64,000 bases of DNA. Origin: Pseudomonadota bacterium (lineage in GTDB: Bacteria; Pseudomonadota; Alphaproteobacteria; Acetobacterales; Acetobacteraceae). The translations under genes and the position numbers were made by a program. Below the pieces are notes generated by a model. It was given only the letters and a program-made list of their open reading frames with translations, ran no database searches and was not told the DNA's origin. Shown one piece after another: positions 42,871 through 51,679 of this stretch. Location of the stretch: the NCBI GenBank assembly GCA_021818505.1, contig JAKADX010000003.1, positions 62,001 through 126,000 on the forward strand, written 5' to 3'. Every line of letters starts with the position of its first letter. Position 1 is the stretch's first letter.

Positions 42871-43818
42871 TCAGGCCTCCTGCGCCTGCTCGGAGAGCGC
42901 GCGCGGACCGGCCGCGGCGCCCGTGCGGGCGAGTTCTCGATGAGTGGTGGTCACGCGCCAGCCTGCCTCGTTCAGCCTTGCGGCGAGCCTCTCGACGATG
43001 TGAACGGACCGATGCCGTCCGCCGGTGCATCCGACCGCAACCGTAGCATACTTTTTGCCCTCGTCGACGAAGCGCGGCAAGACCAGCTCGAGCAGATCGA
43101 CCAGCCGGGCGAAGAACGCCGGGAAGTCCGGATCGGCCGCCACATAGGCGCCGACCGCCGCATCGAGGCCGGTGCGCGGCCGCAGGGCCAGTACATAGTG
43201 CGGGTTCCGCAGGAATCGTGCATCGAAGACCATGTCGGCCTCGCGGGGCAGCCCGGCGACGAATGAAAACGACAGCAGCGTGACCGCCAGCCCGGCATGG
43301 GGGGCGGCGGTGGCCTGCGGGCCGTAGCGGTGTTCGATCAGCCGGCGCAGCGCCGGCGGCGGCAGGTCGGTGGTGTCGATCACCAGGTCGGCGGCGTCAT
43401 GCAGCAGCGCGGTCAGCGCGTGCTCGGCGGCGATGCCGTCGCTGACCCGCCCCTCCGGCGCCAGCGGATGGCGGCGGCGCGTCTCGGTGTAGCGGCGCAG
43501 CAGCGCGGTCTCGTCAGCCCAGGCGAACAGCAGCTCCGGGCGCAGGGCCGGGTTGGCGCGCAGCCGGGCAAGGGTGGCGAGCACCGCCCCGGCATCGAAG
43601 CCGCGGGAGCGGGCATCCACGCCCACCGCGATGCGGCGCGCCGCGCCCGGTTCGGGACGGTCCACCAGTTCCTCGATCATCGGCAGCGGCGGGTTGTCGA
43701 TCGCCTCGAACCCGACATCTTCCAGCGCCCGCAGGATCGAGGATTTGCCGGCGCCCGACAGGCCGCTGACCAGCACGATCTGGCGGGGCACGATCTGGCG
43801 CGGCGCCCGCTCGCTCAC
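42871..43818 (-). CDS. rapZ: RapZ/YvcJ-family nucleotide-binding protein
   Basis: A 315-residue P-loop protein (GLSGAGKS, residues 19-26) with the C-terminal signature GCTGGRHRSVHIVERLA. In E. coli RapZ guides RNase E to the small RNA GlmZ; the role in alphaproteobacteria is less clear, but the gene sits regularly in this PTS cluster. It overlaps hprK by 4 bp. Confidence 0.94.
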   Translation of the reverse strand: MSERAPRQIVPRQIVLVSGLSGAGKSSILRALEDVGFEAIDNPPLPMIEELVDRPEPGAARRIAVGVDARSRGFDAGAVLATLARLRANPALRPELLFAWADETALLRRYTETRRRHPLAPEGRVSDGIAAEHALTALLHDAADLVIDTTDLPPPALRRLIEHRYGPQATAAPHAGLAVTLLSFSFVAGLPREADMVFDARFLRNPHYVLALRPRTGLDAAVGAYVAADPDFPAFFARLVDLLELVLPRFVDEGKKYATVAVGCTGGRHRSVHIVERLAARLNEAGWRVTTTHRELARTGAAAGPRALSEQAQEA

Positions 43819-44234
43819 GCGAAGGCCCCGGCGACTTGGCCGACCCGGCCGGTGGCGCAGTCCAGCGCCAACGCCACCACGCCGGCGGCAGAGGGCCGCG
43901 CCCCGTCCAGGCGCAGCAGCGGCAGGTCCGCGTACTGCCAGCGCGCGGGGGCGGGCAGGCGCTCGCCCTGCATCCCCAGCTCGACCGCGAGCGCCAGCCG
44001 TACCGGCGCGACGTGGGGCAGGCGGACGATGCCCAGGCCGCGCACTTCCAGCAGCCCGGCGAGTCCCTCGGCGGGCCGGGCAACACCGTCGGCGATCTCG
44101 ACGCGGTCATCGGCGACCAGCACGAATCCCCGATCGAGCAGCCGCAGCACGAGGTCGGACTTGCCGACCCCGGCCGGCCCCACCAGCAAGACCCCCGCTC
44201 CGTCCCTGGCGGCGCAGCTTCCATGCACCTGCAT
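43815..44234 (-). CDS. hprK: HPr kinase/phosphorylase, short alphaproteobacterial form
   Basis: A 139-residue protein comprising only the C-terminal kinase domain of HprK. It begins with VHGSCAARDGAG, then Walker A GPAGVGKS (19-26) and the VADDRVEI segment. Gram-positive HprK is about 310 residues with an extra N-terminal domain; the short form is usual in alphaproteobacteria. It probably phosphorylates the conserved Ser of HPr encoded nearby. It lies 87 bp downstream of chvG and overlaps rapZ. Confidence 0.92.
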   Translation of the reverse strand: MQVHGSCAARDGAGVLLVGPAGVGKSDLVLRLLDRGFVLVADDRVEIADGVARPAEGLAGLLEVRGLGIVRLPHVAPVRLALAVELGMQGERLPAPARWQYADLPLLRLDGARPSAAGVVALALDCATGRVGQVAGAFA

Positions 44235-44321
44235 GGGGCGGGAATGTGGCGTGTGCGAGAAGGCAAGGGAAGGGGGGATATGCGTTGCTGTTACGGAACG
44301 CGCCGGGCGGCCGGCGTCCGG

Positions 44322-45995
44322 CTAGGCAGCGCGCGGCAGGCGCACGACGAAGCGCGCGCCGGTCACCCGGCCGTCGCCGTCGCGCCGGTTCTCGGCGCTG
44401 ATGCGCCCGCCCAGCGCCTGCACGATCTGCCGGCTTATCGACAGGCCGAGCCCGGAATGGTGGCCGAACTGCTCGCCCTGCGGGCGCTCGGAATAGAAGC
44501 GGTCGAAAATATTCTCGAGCCGCGCCTCGGGAATGCCGGGGCCTTCGTCGTCCACCGTGATCTCGACCACCGGCCCGGACTCGCGCGCCGCCAGGATGAT
44601 GCGCCCGCGTGGTGGCGAGAACGACACCGCGTTGCCGATCAGGTTGCGCAGCACCTGCACCACCCGATCCTCCACGCCCTGCACCACGCAGCGACCCTCC
44701 GGCGGCGCCACTTCGATGCGCGGTGCGCTGGCGTCGCGGGTCGCCTCATGGATCTCGGCGAGCGTCGCCAGCATCGGCACCAGATCGACCGGCGCGGTGG
44801 CGGCGCGCGACAGTTCGGCGTCGATGCGCGAGGCATCGCTGATGTCGCTGATCAGCCGGTCCAGCCGCGCCACGTCGGCACCAATGATGCCGAGCAGGTG
44901 TCGCTGCTTGGCGGGGTCGTCGATACGGCGCAGCGTCTCGATGGCGCTGCGGATGGAGGTCAACGGGTTCTTGATCTCGTGGGCAACGTCGGCGGCAAAC
45001 CGCTCGATCGCGTCCATGCGGTCCCACAGCGCCCGCGCCGAGGCGGCCAGCGCATCGGCCAGTTCGCCGACCTCATCCTGGCGTTGCAGCAGGATCGCCG
45101 GCACCGTGCCGGCGCGCCCGCGTCCTTCGCGCATCTGCTCGGCCACACGCGCCAGCCGCAGGATCGGTCGCGCGATGGTCAGCGACAGGTACCACGACAG
45201 CATCACCGTCAGCCCCAGTGCCAGCGCGAACAGCGCCAGGATCGAGAGCCGCACGGCAAGCAGGCTGTCGTCCACTTCCCGCGCCTCGCGCGTCAGCAGC
45301 ACGATGCCGACCGTCTGGCGGTTGCGCGCCACGGGCTCGGACACCGTGACCAGCAGGCGGTCGTCCTGGGTGCGGCGGATATAGGGCGGCATCTCGCGGC
45401 CCTGGCTGGTTCCGGTCAGCTTGAGCTGCTCGCGGATGTCAGGCTGCCAGTCCGGGCCGGCGGCCGAGGGGCCGGTGTCCAGCACCGGCCCCTGGCCCTC
45501 ATGCGGCAGCCAGGCGAGCACTCTGTCGTAGATGTGCCCGATCGTTCCGAGCACTTCGCCGCGATCGACCGCCGGCGGCAGCGGTTCGGTCACCACCGCC
45601 CCGCCGGCGCCCTCGCGGACGCGGCTGTCGGCGATCAACTGGCCTTCGGGGTCATAGACGCGTGCCTGCGCGTTCGGCGTCGGTTCGATCAGGCTGCGCA
45701 GCAGCGGGCGGGCAAGGTCGGGCACCAGCCGCGGCTTGCCGGCATCGTCCTCGCGCACGGCACTCTGGCCGAGCGCACCGGCATAGATGCTGGCCTGCTC
45801 GCGCAGCGCCGACACCTCGGCCTGCAGCAGCCCGATCTGGTACTGGTCAAGATAGAGCAGGGCGGCCAGCAGCAGCGCCAGCGGCACCAGATTGACCAGC
45901 AGGATGCGCCGCAGCAGCGACGACACGCGGCGCGTGGAGGGGGCGCGCGGGGGCACCTCCTGCACGACGGCCGGCAATGCCCCGCTGTCGGGCAT
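44322..45995 (-). CDS. chvG: ChvG-type sensor histidine kinase
   Basis: A 557-residue membrane kinase. A first membrane helix (about 28-50) is followed by a large periplasmic sensor domain (about 55-245) and a second helix (about 247-270). Next come a HAMP domain, an H-box FAADVAHEIKNPLTSIRS (phospho-acceptor H339) and the ATPase domain (VLRNLIGNAVSFS, DDEGPGIP, GLGLSIS). This is the layout of ChvG/ExoS, which responds to acid or envelope conditions in alphaproteobacteria. It lies 8 bp after chvI. Confidence 0.93.
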   Translation of the reverse strand: MPDSGALPAVVQEVPPRAPSTRRVSSLLRRILLVNLVPLALLLAALLYLDQYQIGLLQAEVSALREQASIYAGALGQSAVREDDAGKPRLVPDLARPLLRSLIEPTPNAQARVYDPEGQLIADSRVREGAGGAVVTEPLPPAVDRGEVLGTIGHIYDRVLAWLPHEGQGPVLDTGPSAAGPDWQPDIREQLKLTGTSQGREMPPYIRRTQDDRLLVTVSEPVARNRQTVGIVLLTREAREVDDSLLAVRLSILALFALALGLTVMLSWYLSLTIARPILRLARVAEQMREGRGRAGTVPAILLQRQDEVGELADALAASARALWDRMDAIERFAADVAHEIKNPLTSIRSAIETLRRIDDPAKQRHLLGIIGADVARLDRLISDISDASRIDAELSRAATAPVDLVPMLATLAEIHEATRDASAPRIEVAPPEGRCVVQGVEDRVVQVLRNLIGNAVSFSPPRGRIILAARESGPVVEITVDDEGPGIPEARLENIFDRFYSERPQGEQFGHHSGLGLSISRQIVQALGGRISAENRRDGDGRVTGARFVVRLPRAA

Positions 45996-46003
45996 GAACT
46001 GCC

Positions 46004-46705
46004 TCAGGCGTCCTTGTAACGGTAGCCGATGCCGTAGAGCGTCTCGATGTGGTTGAAGGAGTCGTCGGCGACCCGGAACTTCTTGCGCACCCGCTTGATG
46101 TGGCTGTCGATGGTGCGGTCATCGACATAGATGTTCTCGCCATAGGCGGCATCGATGAGCTGGTCGCGCGACTTGACCATGCCCGGCCGCGTCGCCAGCG
46201 CCTTGACCAGCAGGAACTCGGTGACGGTCAATTGCACGTCGCGCCCGCGCCAGGTGCACTGATGCTTGGTCTCATCCAGCACCAGGTCGCCGCGCACGAT
46301 CACCCCGCCGGGCGGCGCGCCGGAGCCTTCGGCGCGCCCGGTCTCGTTTCGGCGCAGCAGGGCGCGGATGCGCTCCAGCAGGAGGCGCTGGCTGAACGGC
46401 TTGGTGATGTAGTCGTCGGCACCCAGGCGCAGGCCCATCACCTCGTCCACCTCCTCGTCCTTGGAGGTGAGGAAGATCACCGGCAGCGAGCTGCGCTGCC
46501 GCAGGCGCTGCAACAGCTCCATCCCGTCCATGCGGGGCATCTTGATGTCGAGCACCGCCAGATCGACCGGCCGCGCGGTGATGCCCTGCAACGCGCTCTC
46601 CCCGTCGGTATAGGTGCGCACGGCGTAACCCTCCTGCTCCAGCGTCATGGACACGCTGGTCAGGATGTTGCGGTCATCATCGACCAGGGCGATGGTCTGC
46701 TTCAT
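46004..46705 (-). CDS. chvI: ChvI-type response regulator
   Basis: A 233-residue OmpR-family regulator with a receiver domain (D9-D10, phosphorylated Asp53 in VLDIKMP, Lys in ITKPF). A winged-helix DNA-binding domain (about 130-230) includes [14 protein letters not shown] and the C-terminal [10 protein letters not shown]. Partner of the adjacent ChvG. It is the first gene of the minus-strand run chvI-chvG-hprK-rapZ-EIIA-ptsH-ptsI, which links the two-component system to the regulatory PTS. Confidence 0.95.
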   Translation of the reverse strand: MKQTIALVDDDRNILTSVSMTLEQEGYAVRTYTDGESALQGITARPVDLAVLDIKMPRMDGMELLQRLRQRSSLPVIFLTSKDEEVDEVMGLRLGADDYITKPFSQRLLLERIRALLRRNETGRAEGSGAPPGGVIVRGDLVLDETKHQCTWRGRDVQLTVTEFLLVKALATRPGMVKSRDQLIDAAYGENIYVDDRTIDSHIKRVRKKFRVADDSFNHIETLYGIGYRYKDA

Positions 46706-46770
46706 CGGGCGACTCCGGGTTGCCGCGCAGCATACGCCGGAATATGGCGATGGATTAGCGCCAGACGAGT

Positions 46771-47502
46771 ATGGAGCGTGAACAAAACATGGCAGAGCCA
46801 CAGGAAGCGCCGGCCTGGACGGCGCGCAGGCTGCTCCGCGCGGCGCGGGCGGGGACGCTGGCGAGCAGTCGCGACGGCCAGCCGTTCGCCAGCCTGGTGA
46901 CGCCGGCCTGCGCCCCCGACCTGTCAGTGCTGCTGCTGCTGTCGGACCTGTCGGAGCACACGCGCCACCTGCGCGCCGAGCCGCGCTGCGCAGTGCTGGT
47001 CGCCGGCATGCCGGAGGGCGCGAACCCGCAGACGGCGCCGCGCGTGACGGTGACGGGGCTGGCGGAGGCGATCGAGGATGCCGCGCTGAAGGCACGGTGG
47101 CTCGCGGTGCATCCCTATGGCGCGCTCTATGCCGATTTCGCCGATTTCCACCTCTGGCGCATCGTGCCGCTGAACGCGCTGTTCGTCGGCGGCTTCGCGC
47201 GCGCCAACCGGCTGCGCCGCGCCGACCTCGCACCCGACGCCGCAGCGGTCGCCGCAATCGCCGCGGCCGAGGCCGGGATCATCGCCCATTGCAACACCGA
47301 CCACCCCGACGCGATGGCGGCGATCGGCCGTGCCGCGAGCGGCAGCAAGGGCGACTGGCGCATGGCGGCGGCGGACGTGGACGGCTGCGACCTCGCGCTC
47401 GGCGAGCGGACCATTCGCGTCGCCTGGGCCACGCCGGTCAGCGCGCCGGAGGAGGTGCGGGCGGAATTGGTCAGGCTCGCGCGGGCGGCGCGCGCCTCAT
47501 GA
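46771..47502 (+). CDS. HugZ-like protein (split-barrel FMN-binding plus DUF2470 domains)
   Basis: A 243-residue protein with an N-terminal pyridoxamine-5'-phosphate-oxidase-like split barrel (about 15-150; [22 protein letters not shown]). A C-terminal DUF2470-type domain (about 165-240) carries [12 protein letters not shown]. Proteins of this layout include the heme oxygenase HugZ, though many relatives are uncharacterised. ATG at 46771 is given; an ATG at 46789 has a GGAG at a better distance and may be the true start. It converges with the DUF1579-like gene (6-bp overlap). Confidence 0.85.
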   Translation: MEREQNMAEPQEAPAWTARRLLRAARAGTLASSRDGQPFASLVTPACAPDLSVLLLLSDLSEHTRHLRAEPRCAVLVAGMPEGANPQTAPRVTVTGLAEAIEDAALKARWLAVHPYGALYADFADFHLWRIVPLNALFVGGFARANRLRRADLAPDAAAVAAIAAAEAGIIAHCNTDHPDAMAAIGRAASGSKGDWRMAAADVDGCDLALGERTIRVAWATPVSAPEEVRAELVRLARAARAS

Positions 47503-48018
47503 CGCGCGGCGCGCCCGCATCTCCATCTCCAGCGTCCAGGTCGCACCCTTGTCCCAGGACACGTCGCCCAGCCAGCGGAACGTCGTGTCGGTGATCTCCA
47601 CGAACCGCCAGCGGCGCTGGATGGCGTTGTGGTCCTCGCCGATCTGGACGATGTCGGGGCCGACCGCGCGGCCGAGCTGGCGCAGCTCGTAGGGGCGGCT
47701 CGGATCGAAATAGGTGATGTGCCAGGCGTCGATCGCCGGATCGTACCAGCGGAAGGTCGAACCATAGCGGTGCCAGGGTTCGGCGGCGGCGCGCAGGCGG
47801 CGGGCCGGAAAGATGAAGACGTCCTGAACCGCCTTGCCGTCCAGCACCCAGCCGAAATGCCACTCGCCCTCCGCCGTCCGCGACGGTCCGTTGGCCGGGT
47901 GCCAATCCACCGTGATGTCCCAGGAGCCGACGAAGCGGCCGTAAAGCCGCAGCTTCGCCGCCAGCGCCGCGTCCGGCCCCGCGCTGTGCAGCGCCTCGCG
48001 CACCATCCCGCCGCTCAT
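47497..48018 (-). CDS. Hypothetical DUF1579/lipocalin-like protein
   Basis: A 173-residue protein, probably a small beta-barrel. It starts with FVGSWDITVDW and runs through alternating strands (GEWHFGWVLDGKAVQDVFIF, STFRWYDPAIDAWHITYF, RWRFVEITDTTFRW), like DUF1579 or calycin proteins that bind small ligands. No signal peptide. Its ATG overlaps the VOC stop (ATGA), so both belong to one unit divergent from the CGNR regulator. Confidence 0.8.
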   Translation of the reverse strand: MSGGMVREALHSAGPDAALAAKLRLYGRFVGSWDITVDWHPANGPSRTAEGEWHFGWVLDGKAVQDVFIFPARRLRAAAEPWHRYGSTFRWYDPAIDAWHITYFDPSRPYELRQLGRAVGPDIVQIGEDHNAIQRRWRFVEITDTTFRWLGDVSWDKGATWTLEMEMRARRAS

Positions 48019-48392
48019 GCCGGTTCCCCGCAATGCGCCTCGATCCGGTAGCCGTCGGGATCGATGACGAAGGCGGCGTAGTAGTGCGGGCCGTAATCGG
48101 GACGCAGGCCCGGCCTGCCGTTGTCGCGCCCGGCGGCGGCCAGCGCCGCCGCGTGGAAGGCATCGACGCTGGCGCGGCTCGGCGCGGCGAAGCAGATGTG
48201 CAGGCCTGAGCGCGGGTCGGCCGGCACCGGGCTGTCGCTGGCGCTGACCCAGAATTCCGGCGCCTCGCCTCCGTAGCCGAGCGAGTCCTCCGCGCCGAAC
48301 AGGCAGGTGTAGCCGAGCGGCGCCAGCGCCGCGTCGTAGAAGCGCCGCGACCGGGCGACGTCGCGCACGCCGATGGACACATGGTCGAGCAT
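48015..48392 (-). CDS. VOC family protein (glyoxalase-like)
   Basis: A 125-residue VOC-fold protein with an N-terminal DHVSIGVRDVARSRRFYDAALAPLGY and the C-terminal HYYAAFVIDPDGYRIEAHC, which carries the Glu metal ligand. Related proteins act on small toxic or electrophilic compounds. It is the first gene of a two-gene unit, and the CTAACC-N8-GGTTAG palindrome lies 19 bp upstream of its ATG. Confidence 0.88.
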   Translation of the reverse strand: MLDHVSIGVRDVARSRRFYDAALAPLGYTCLFGAEDSLGYGGEAPEFWVSASDSPVPADPRSGLHICFAAPSRASVDAFHAAALAAAGRDNGRPGLRPDYGPHYYAAFVIDPDGYRIEAHCGEPA

Positions 48393-48410
48393 GGCCGTCT
48401 TCCTCCTGTC

Positions 48411-48430
48411 CTAACCTGTATGGTGGTTAG
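48411..48430. promoter_or_regulatory. Operator-like palindrome, site 1 of the ABATE/CGNR divergon
   Basis: CTAACC (48411-48416) and GGTTAG (48425-48430) are perfect 6-bp inverted arms with an 8-bp centre. The site is just upstream of the VOC gene and in the intergenic region shared with the CGNR regulator. Site 2 has the same arm sequence and spacing. Confidence 0.6.
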
Positions 48431-48455
48431 AGAATGCCGATTCGGCCGATTGCTG

Positions 48456-48475
48456 TCAACCCGACCGGGGGTTAG
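48456..48475. promoter_or_regulatory. Operator-like palindrome, site 2 of the ABATE/CGNR divergon
   Basis: TCAACC (48456-48461) and GGTTAG (48470-48475) with the same 8-bp centre spacing as site 1. The palindrome core AACC-N8-GGTT is perfect. It ends 8 bp before the regulator ATG and covers its ribosome binding region, consistent with autoregulation. Confidence 0.55.
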
Positions 48476-48483
48476 AAGTTGCC

Positions 48484-49086
48484 ATGACCTCGCACGCGGC
48501 GGACGCCGTGCGGCTGCTCCTGCGTGGGCCGCCCGACGATCTGTGTCTCGCCTTCGTCAACACGCGATTCTGGCGCGGCAGCGCGACCCCGACCGAGGAA
48601 CTGCACGTGCCGGCGGACCTGACGGCGTGGTGCGAAGGCACCGGGCTGTGGGCGCCCGAATCGCTCGGCCCGGTGCGGGAGGCGGCAGCGGCGCGCTTCG
48701 CCGAGGCGCTTGCGCTGCGGGAGACGCTGTGGCGCGTGTTTTCGGCGGCCAGCGCCGGCGCCACACCGGCGGCGAGCGACCTCGGCGCGCTGAATGCGGC
48801 GCTGGCCACCGCCCCGGCACGGGACAGCCTGCGTGCCGCGGCGGGCGGACTGCACTGGGCAGTGCCGGCCGGCGGTGCGGCCCCACTCGCCCCGGTCCTC
48901 TGGTCGGCCGGCGACCTGCTCGCCGGGTCTAAACTCGCGCGGGTGCGGCAATGCGCCAACCCGCAATGCCGCTGGCTGTTCCTCGACGACAGCAAGGCCG
49001 GCACGCGGCGGTGGTGCGCGATGTCGGCCTGCGGCAACCGCGCCAAGGCGCACCGACATTACGCCCGGCGCAAGGCGGCGCAGTAA
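48484..49086 (+). CDS. ABATE-domain / CGNR zinc-finger transcriptional regulator
   Basis: A 200-residue protein with an N-terminal ABATE (DUF1470) domain (about 15-145; LCLAFVNTRFWRG) thought to sense a small ligand. The C-terminal CGNR zinc finger has Cys157, Cys162, Cys178 and Cys183 in the CGNR signature, followed by basic residues that could contact DNA. It is divergent from the VOC and DUF1579-like genes, with two matching palindromes in the shared 91-bp region. A local repressor or activator of that small unit is likely. Confidence 0.88.
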   Translation: MTSHAADAVRLLLRGPPDDLCLAFVNTRFWRGSATPTEELHVPADLTAWCEGTGLWAPESLGPVREAAAARFAEALALRETLWRVFSAASAGATPAASDLGALNAALATAPARDSLRAAAGGLHWAVPAGGAAPLAPVLWSAGDLLAGSKLARVRQCANPQCRWLFLDDSKAGTRRWCAMSACGNRAKAHRHYARRKAAQ

Positions 49087-49102
49087 CGGGCGCAGCGCCG
49101 CG

Positions 49103-49900
49103 TCAGTCGCCCCAGCGGATGTTCCGGCCGACCGGATCGTCGGCGTGCGCGGCGAGCAGGTCGCGCCCGTGGCGGCGTACCGCGTAACCCAGGCCCGCCA
49201 GCACGTCGCGCAGCTTCTCGAACCCGACCTTGAGGTGCTCGGCGAACACCAGCGGCCGATGCCGCGCGACGCTTTCGCGCGCGCCGGCGATCACGTCGAG
49301 TTCCATGCCCTCGACATCGAGCTTCAGCAGATCGAGCCGTGGCAGGTTGAGCGAATCGATGCTGACGGCCGCGACCGGCGCGGTGGCGTCGGGCGCGTAG
49401 TCGATCGGCTGGCCGATGAACTCGGTGGCGGATGTCCGGCGCATCTCCAGGCTGCCGAAGCTGCCGGGGCGCAGGTAGTCGGGCACCGGCACGCGCGTCA
49501 TCCCGGGCCGCTCGGCCAGCACCGCGTTCAGCGCGCGGGCGTTGAAGCAGTTGTTGACCGCGATGTTGCCGGCCAGCGCGTAGAACACGCGCTCCTGCGC
49601 CTCGATCGCCAGCACGCTGCCCCAGCCGGTCATATGCCGCGCCAGCTCGATCGTCATCACGCCGAGATTGGCGCCGCCGTCGAGCGCGATCAGCCCGTCG
49701 CCGCGCGCCTGGCGCAGCAGGTCGAGCAGACGGCGCAGCAGTGCCACGCTCTCGCTGGTGTAGTGGGACTGCGACAGGATCTCGATGCCGACACCGTACA
49801 CCGCACCACCCGGCCCGGTGGCGTGATCATTGCGGTTGACGATCATCGTGCCGTGATCGGTGGACGCCAGAACGAACGCGACCTGCCGGTTGACGGCCAT
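49103..49900 (-). CDS. FkbM-family methyltransferase
   Basis: A 265-residue SAM-dependent methyltransferase of the FkbM type. It has ALDGGANLGVMTIELARHM as the SAM-binding motif and LDLLKLDVEGMELDVI as the conserved C-terminal block. Family members O-methylate sugars, lipids or polyketides. It lies 30 bp downstream of the Kdo-hydroxylase-like gene on the same strand, so an LPS or glycan acceptor is plausible, but not shown. Confidence 0.88.
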   Translation of the reverse strand: MAVNRQVAFVLASTDHGTMIVNRNDHATGPGGAVYGVGIEILSQSHYTSESVALLRRLLDLLRQARGDGLIALDGGANLGVMTIELARHMTGWGSVLAIEAQERVFYALAGNIAVNNCFNARALNAVLAERPGMTRVPVPDYLRPGSFGSLEMRRTSATEFIGQPIDYAPDATAPVAAVSIDSLNLPRLDLLKLDVEGMELDVIAGARESVARHRPLVFAEHLKVGFEKLRDVLAGLGYAVRRHGRDLLAAHADDPVGRNIRWGD

Positions 49901-49930
49901 CCCGACCCCGAGAAATGCGTCGCGCTTCTA

Positions 49931-50815
49931 TCAGGCGAGCGGCCGGCCGGCCAGACGTTCCAACACCCTGAGCGGCGCCCGATTCGGCTCGACCATCGCC
50001 GCGACCGGCAGGTGGAAGGTCTGTTCCAGGGCGCAATGCCCGGCCATGGCGGCGTGCAGCACCGCATCAGTGAAGCACAGCCAGACCGTGCCGGCCGGGA
50101 AGGACAGCGACGCGGCCGGGGCGTGCGCCTGATAGTCGCCGTCCAGCTTGGCCGCGTCGTGCAGGCCGAGCATGAGGAAGTCGTAGGGCGCCCGCCGCCC
50201 GCGGGTCAGCCCCAGGCGCTGCATGATCCAGCCCTGGCCGGGCAGGCCGGCGCGCACACGCGGGAGGAACTTCGCGGCAAAGTCGGGGAACGGCTCGCCG
50301 ACCCGCCATTCGCGCGGCGCCCCGTCAGGCGCGATGTTGGCGAATACGCGCAGGATGCGCCGCCCGCGCTGTGGCCGGGTCGGAAAGGCATCGACATGAA
50401 GCCGCGTGTCGTCCTTGCGCGGGGCGTAGCTGCGGCCGGCGATCTCGGCCGGGCGGAAGCTGGTGCGCGCACGCTCCAGCGCCGGGGCGTAGCGCGGCAG
50501 CAGCCCGTGCAGCAGCGTCTGCGCCTGCCCGGCGAAGCGCCCCAGCATTGCCGCGAGATGCGCCTGCTGATCGGCGCCGAGCGAAGTGCCATGCAGCGCG
50601 CCGGTCGCCGGGTCGAGGCTGATGTTCTTGCGGGTCTGGTCCAGCGCCTCGGCACCCAGCAGTGCCCGCTCTTCTGGCAGCGGCCGGAACGCGAGGCGCG
50701 GCAGCACCAGCACCTGCCCGGCCTCCAGCGCGCTCAGCGCCGCGTCCTGATCCTCCGGCATGAACGGCCCGGCCCAGTCGGCCAGCGGCAGCGTTCGCGC
50801 CACCTCGTGATCCAT
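49931..50815 (-). CDS. Kdo hydroxylase (KdoO)-like Fe(II)/2-oxoglutarate dioxygenase
   Basis: A 294-residue protein whose middle and C-terminal blocks match the Kdo hydroxylase family, which converts Kdo to Ko in the LPS inner core of some bacteria. RLHVDAFPTRPQRGRRILRV contains H140-x-D142, the first two iron ligands. The third His is likely in TDAVLHAAMAG (H254) or QTFHLP (H268), and nearby Arg residues could bind 2-oxoglutarate. ATG at 50815 was chosen over an upstream in-frame start. Context with an FkbM methyltransferase fits LPS tailoring. Confidence 0.8.
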   Translation of the reverse strand: MDHEVARTLPLADWAGPFMPEDQDAALSALEAGQVLVLPRLAFRPLPEERALLGAEALDQTRKNISLDPATGALHGTSLGADQQAHLAAMLGRFAGQAQTLLHGLLPRYAPALERARTSFRPAEIAGRSYAPRKDDTRLHVDAFPTRPQRGRRILRVFANIAPDGAPREWRVGEPFPDFAAKFLPRVRAGLPGQGWIMQRLGLTRGRRAPYDFLMLGLHDAAKLDGDYQAHAPAASLSFPAGTVWLCFTDAVLHAAMAGHCALEQTFHLPVAAMVEPNRAPLRVLERLAGRPLA

Positions 50816-50955
50816 TCCGCTCCTCCGCAGCCTGTATGGGCGGCCGACGCGCGGATTCGCGTTTACGATCACGTGAGCACACGCCTCCGCAAAGCGTCAG
50901 GACATGCAAGCACGGCGGTTGCCCGGCGCGCCGGAACAGGTCAATCTGGTAAGGC

Positions 50956-51657
50956 ATGGATTCGGCGGCATCCGAAATCTTGCGGCTTCCGGGCGGACCG
51001 ACACGGGTCGAGTGGCGGCGCAGCCGGCGCGCGCGCCGGGTCAGCCTGCGCATCGACCCGCTCGGCGGGGCTGTGGTGGTCACGCTACCCCCGCGCGCCG
51101 GACGGACGGCCGGAATGGCGCTGCTGATGAACCATGCCGACTGGGTCGCGAAACGGTTGGCCGCCCTGCCCGGCCCGGTGCCGTTCGCCGACGGCGCGAC
51201 CGTGCCGCTGCACGGCCTCGATCATCGCATCCGCCACGATGCCGGGCTGCGCGCTGGCGTACAGGTACTGGGGCGGGATATCCTCGTCTCCGGCGAGGCC
51301 GCGTTCCTGGCGCGCCGGGTCGCCGATTTCTTCCGCGCCGAGGCGCGGCGCCGCTTCTGTGCCCTGGTGGCGGAGAAGGCGGCGCTGGCACAGCTCGAAC
51401 CCCGGCGCGTCACGGTGAAGGACACGCGCAGCCGCTGGGGCAGTTGCGCCGCCAGCCGCAACATTGCCTTCAGCTGGCGGCTGGTGATGGCCCCGCCGCA
51501 CGTCCAGGACTATGTCGCCGCGCACGAGGTGGCGCATCTGCGCCACATGAACCACGGTCCGCGATTCTGGGCGCAGGTCGGCGAACTGACGCCGCACACC
51601 GACGCCGCGGTCGCCTGGCTGCGCCAGCACGGCCCACGGCTGCTGCGGATCGGCTGA
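50956..51657 (+). CDS. YgjP/SprT-like (M48-type, DUF45) zinc metallopeptidase
   Basis: A 233-residue protein with an N-terminal basic region (RRSRRARRVSLRIDPLGG) and a C-terminal zinc site H190-E191-VA-H194 in a HEVAHLRHMNHGPRFW context. The preceding TRSRWGSCAASRNI block is diagnostic of the YgjP/DUF45 family. Expected cytoplasmic metallopeptidase; its substrate is unknown. It is divergent from the Kdo-hydroxylase-like gene across 140 bp, which hold an 8-bp palindrome TCACGTGA at 50869-50876 but nothing else clear. Confidence 0.9.
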   Translation: MDSAASEILRLPGGPTRVEWRRSRRARRVSLRIDPLGGAVVVTLPPRAGRTAGMALLMNHADWVAKRLAALPGPVPFADGATVPLHGLDHRIRHDAGLRAGVQVLGRDILVSGEAAFLARRVADFFRAEARRRFCALVAEKAALAQLEPRRVTVKDTRSRWGSCAASRNIAFSWRLVMAPPHVQDYVAAHEVAHLRHMNHGPRFWAQVGELTPHTDAAVAWLRQHGPRLLRIG

Positions 51658-51679
51658 TCGCGCCCCGGGCCTGCGACGG

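Noticed and set aside
50869..50876. TCACGTGA palindrome between the Kdo-hydroxylase-like and YgjP-type genes as an operator
   Set aside because: Eight bases without a second copy or cognate regulator; too weak to call.
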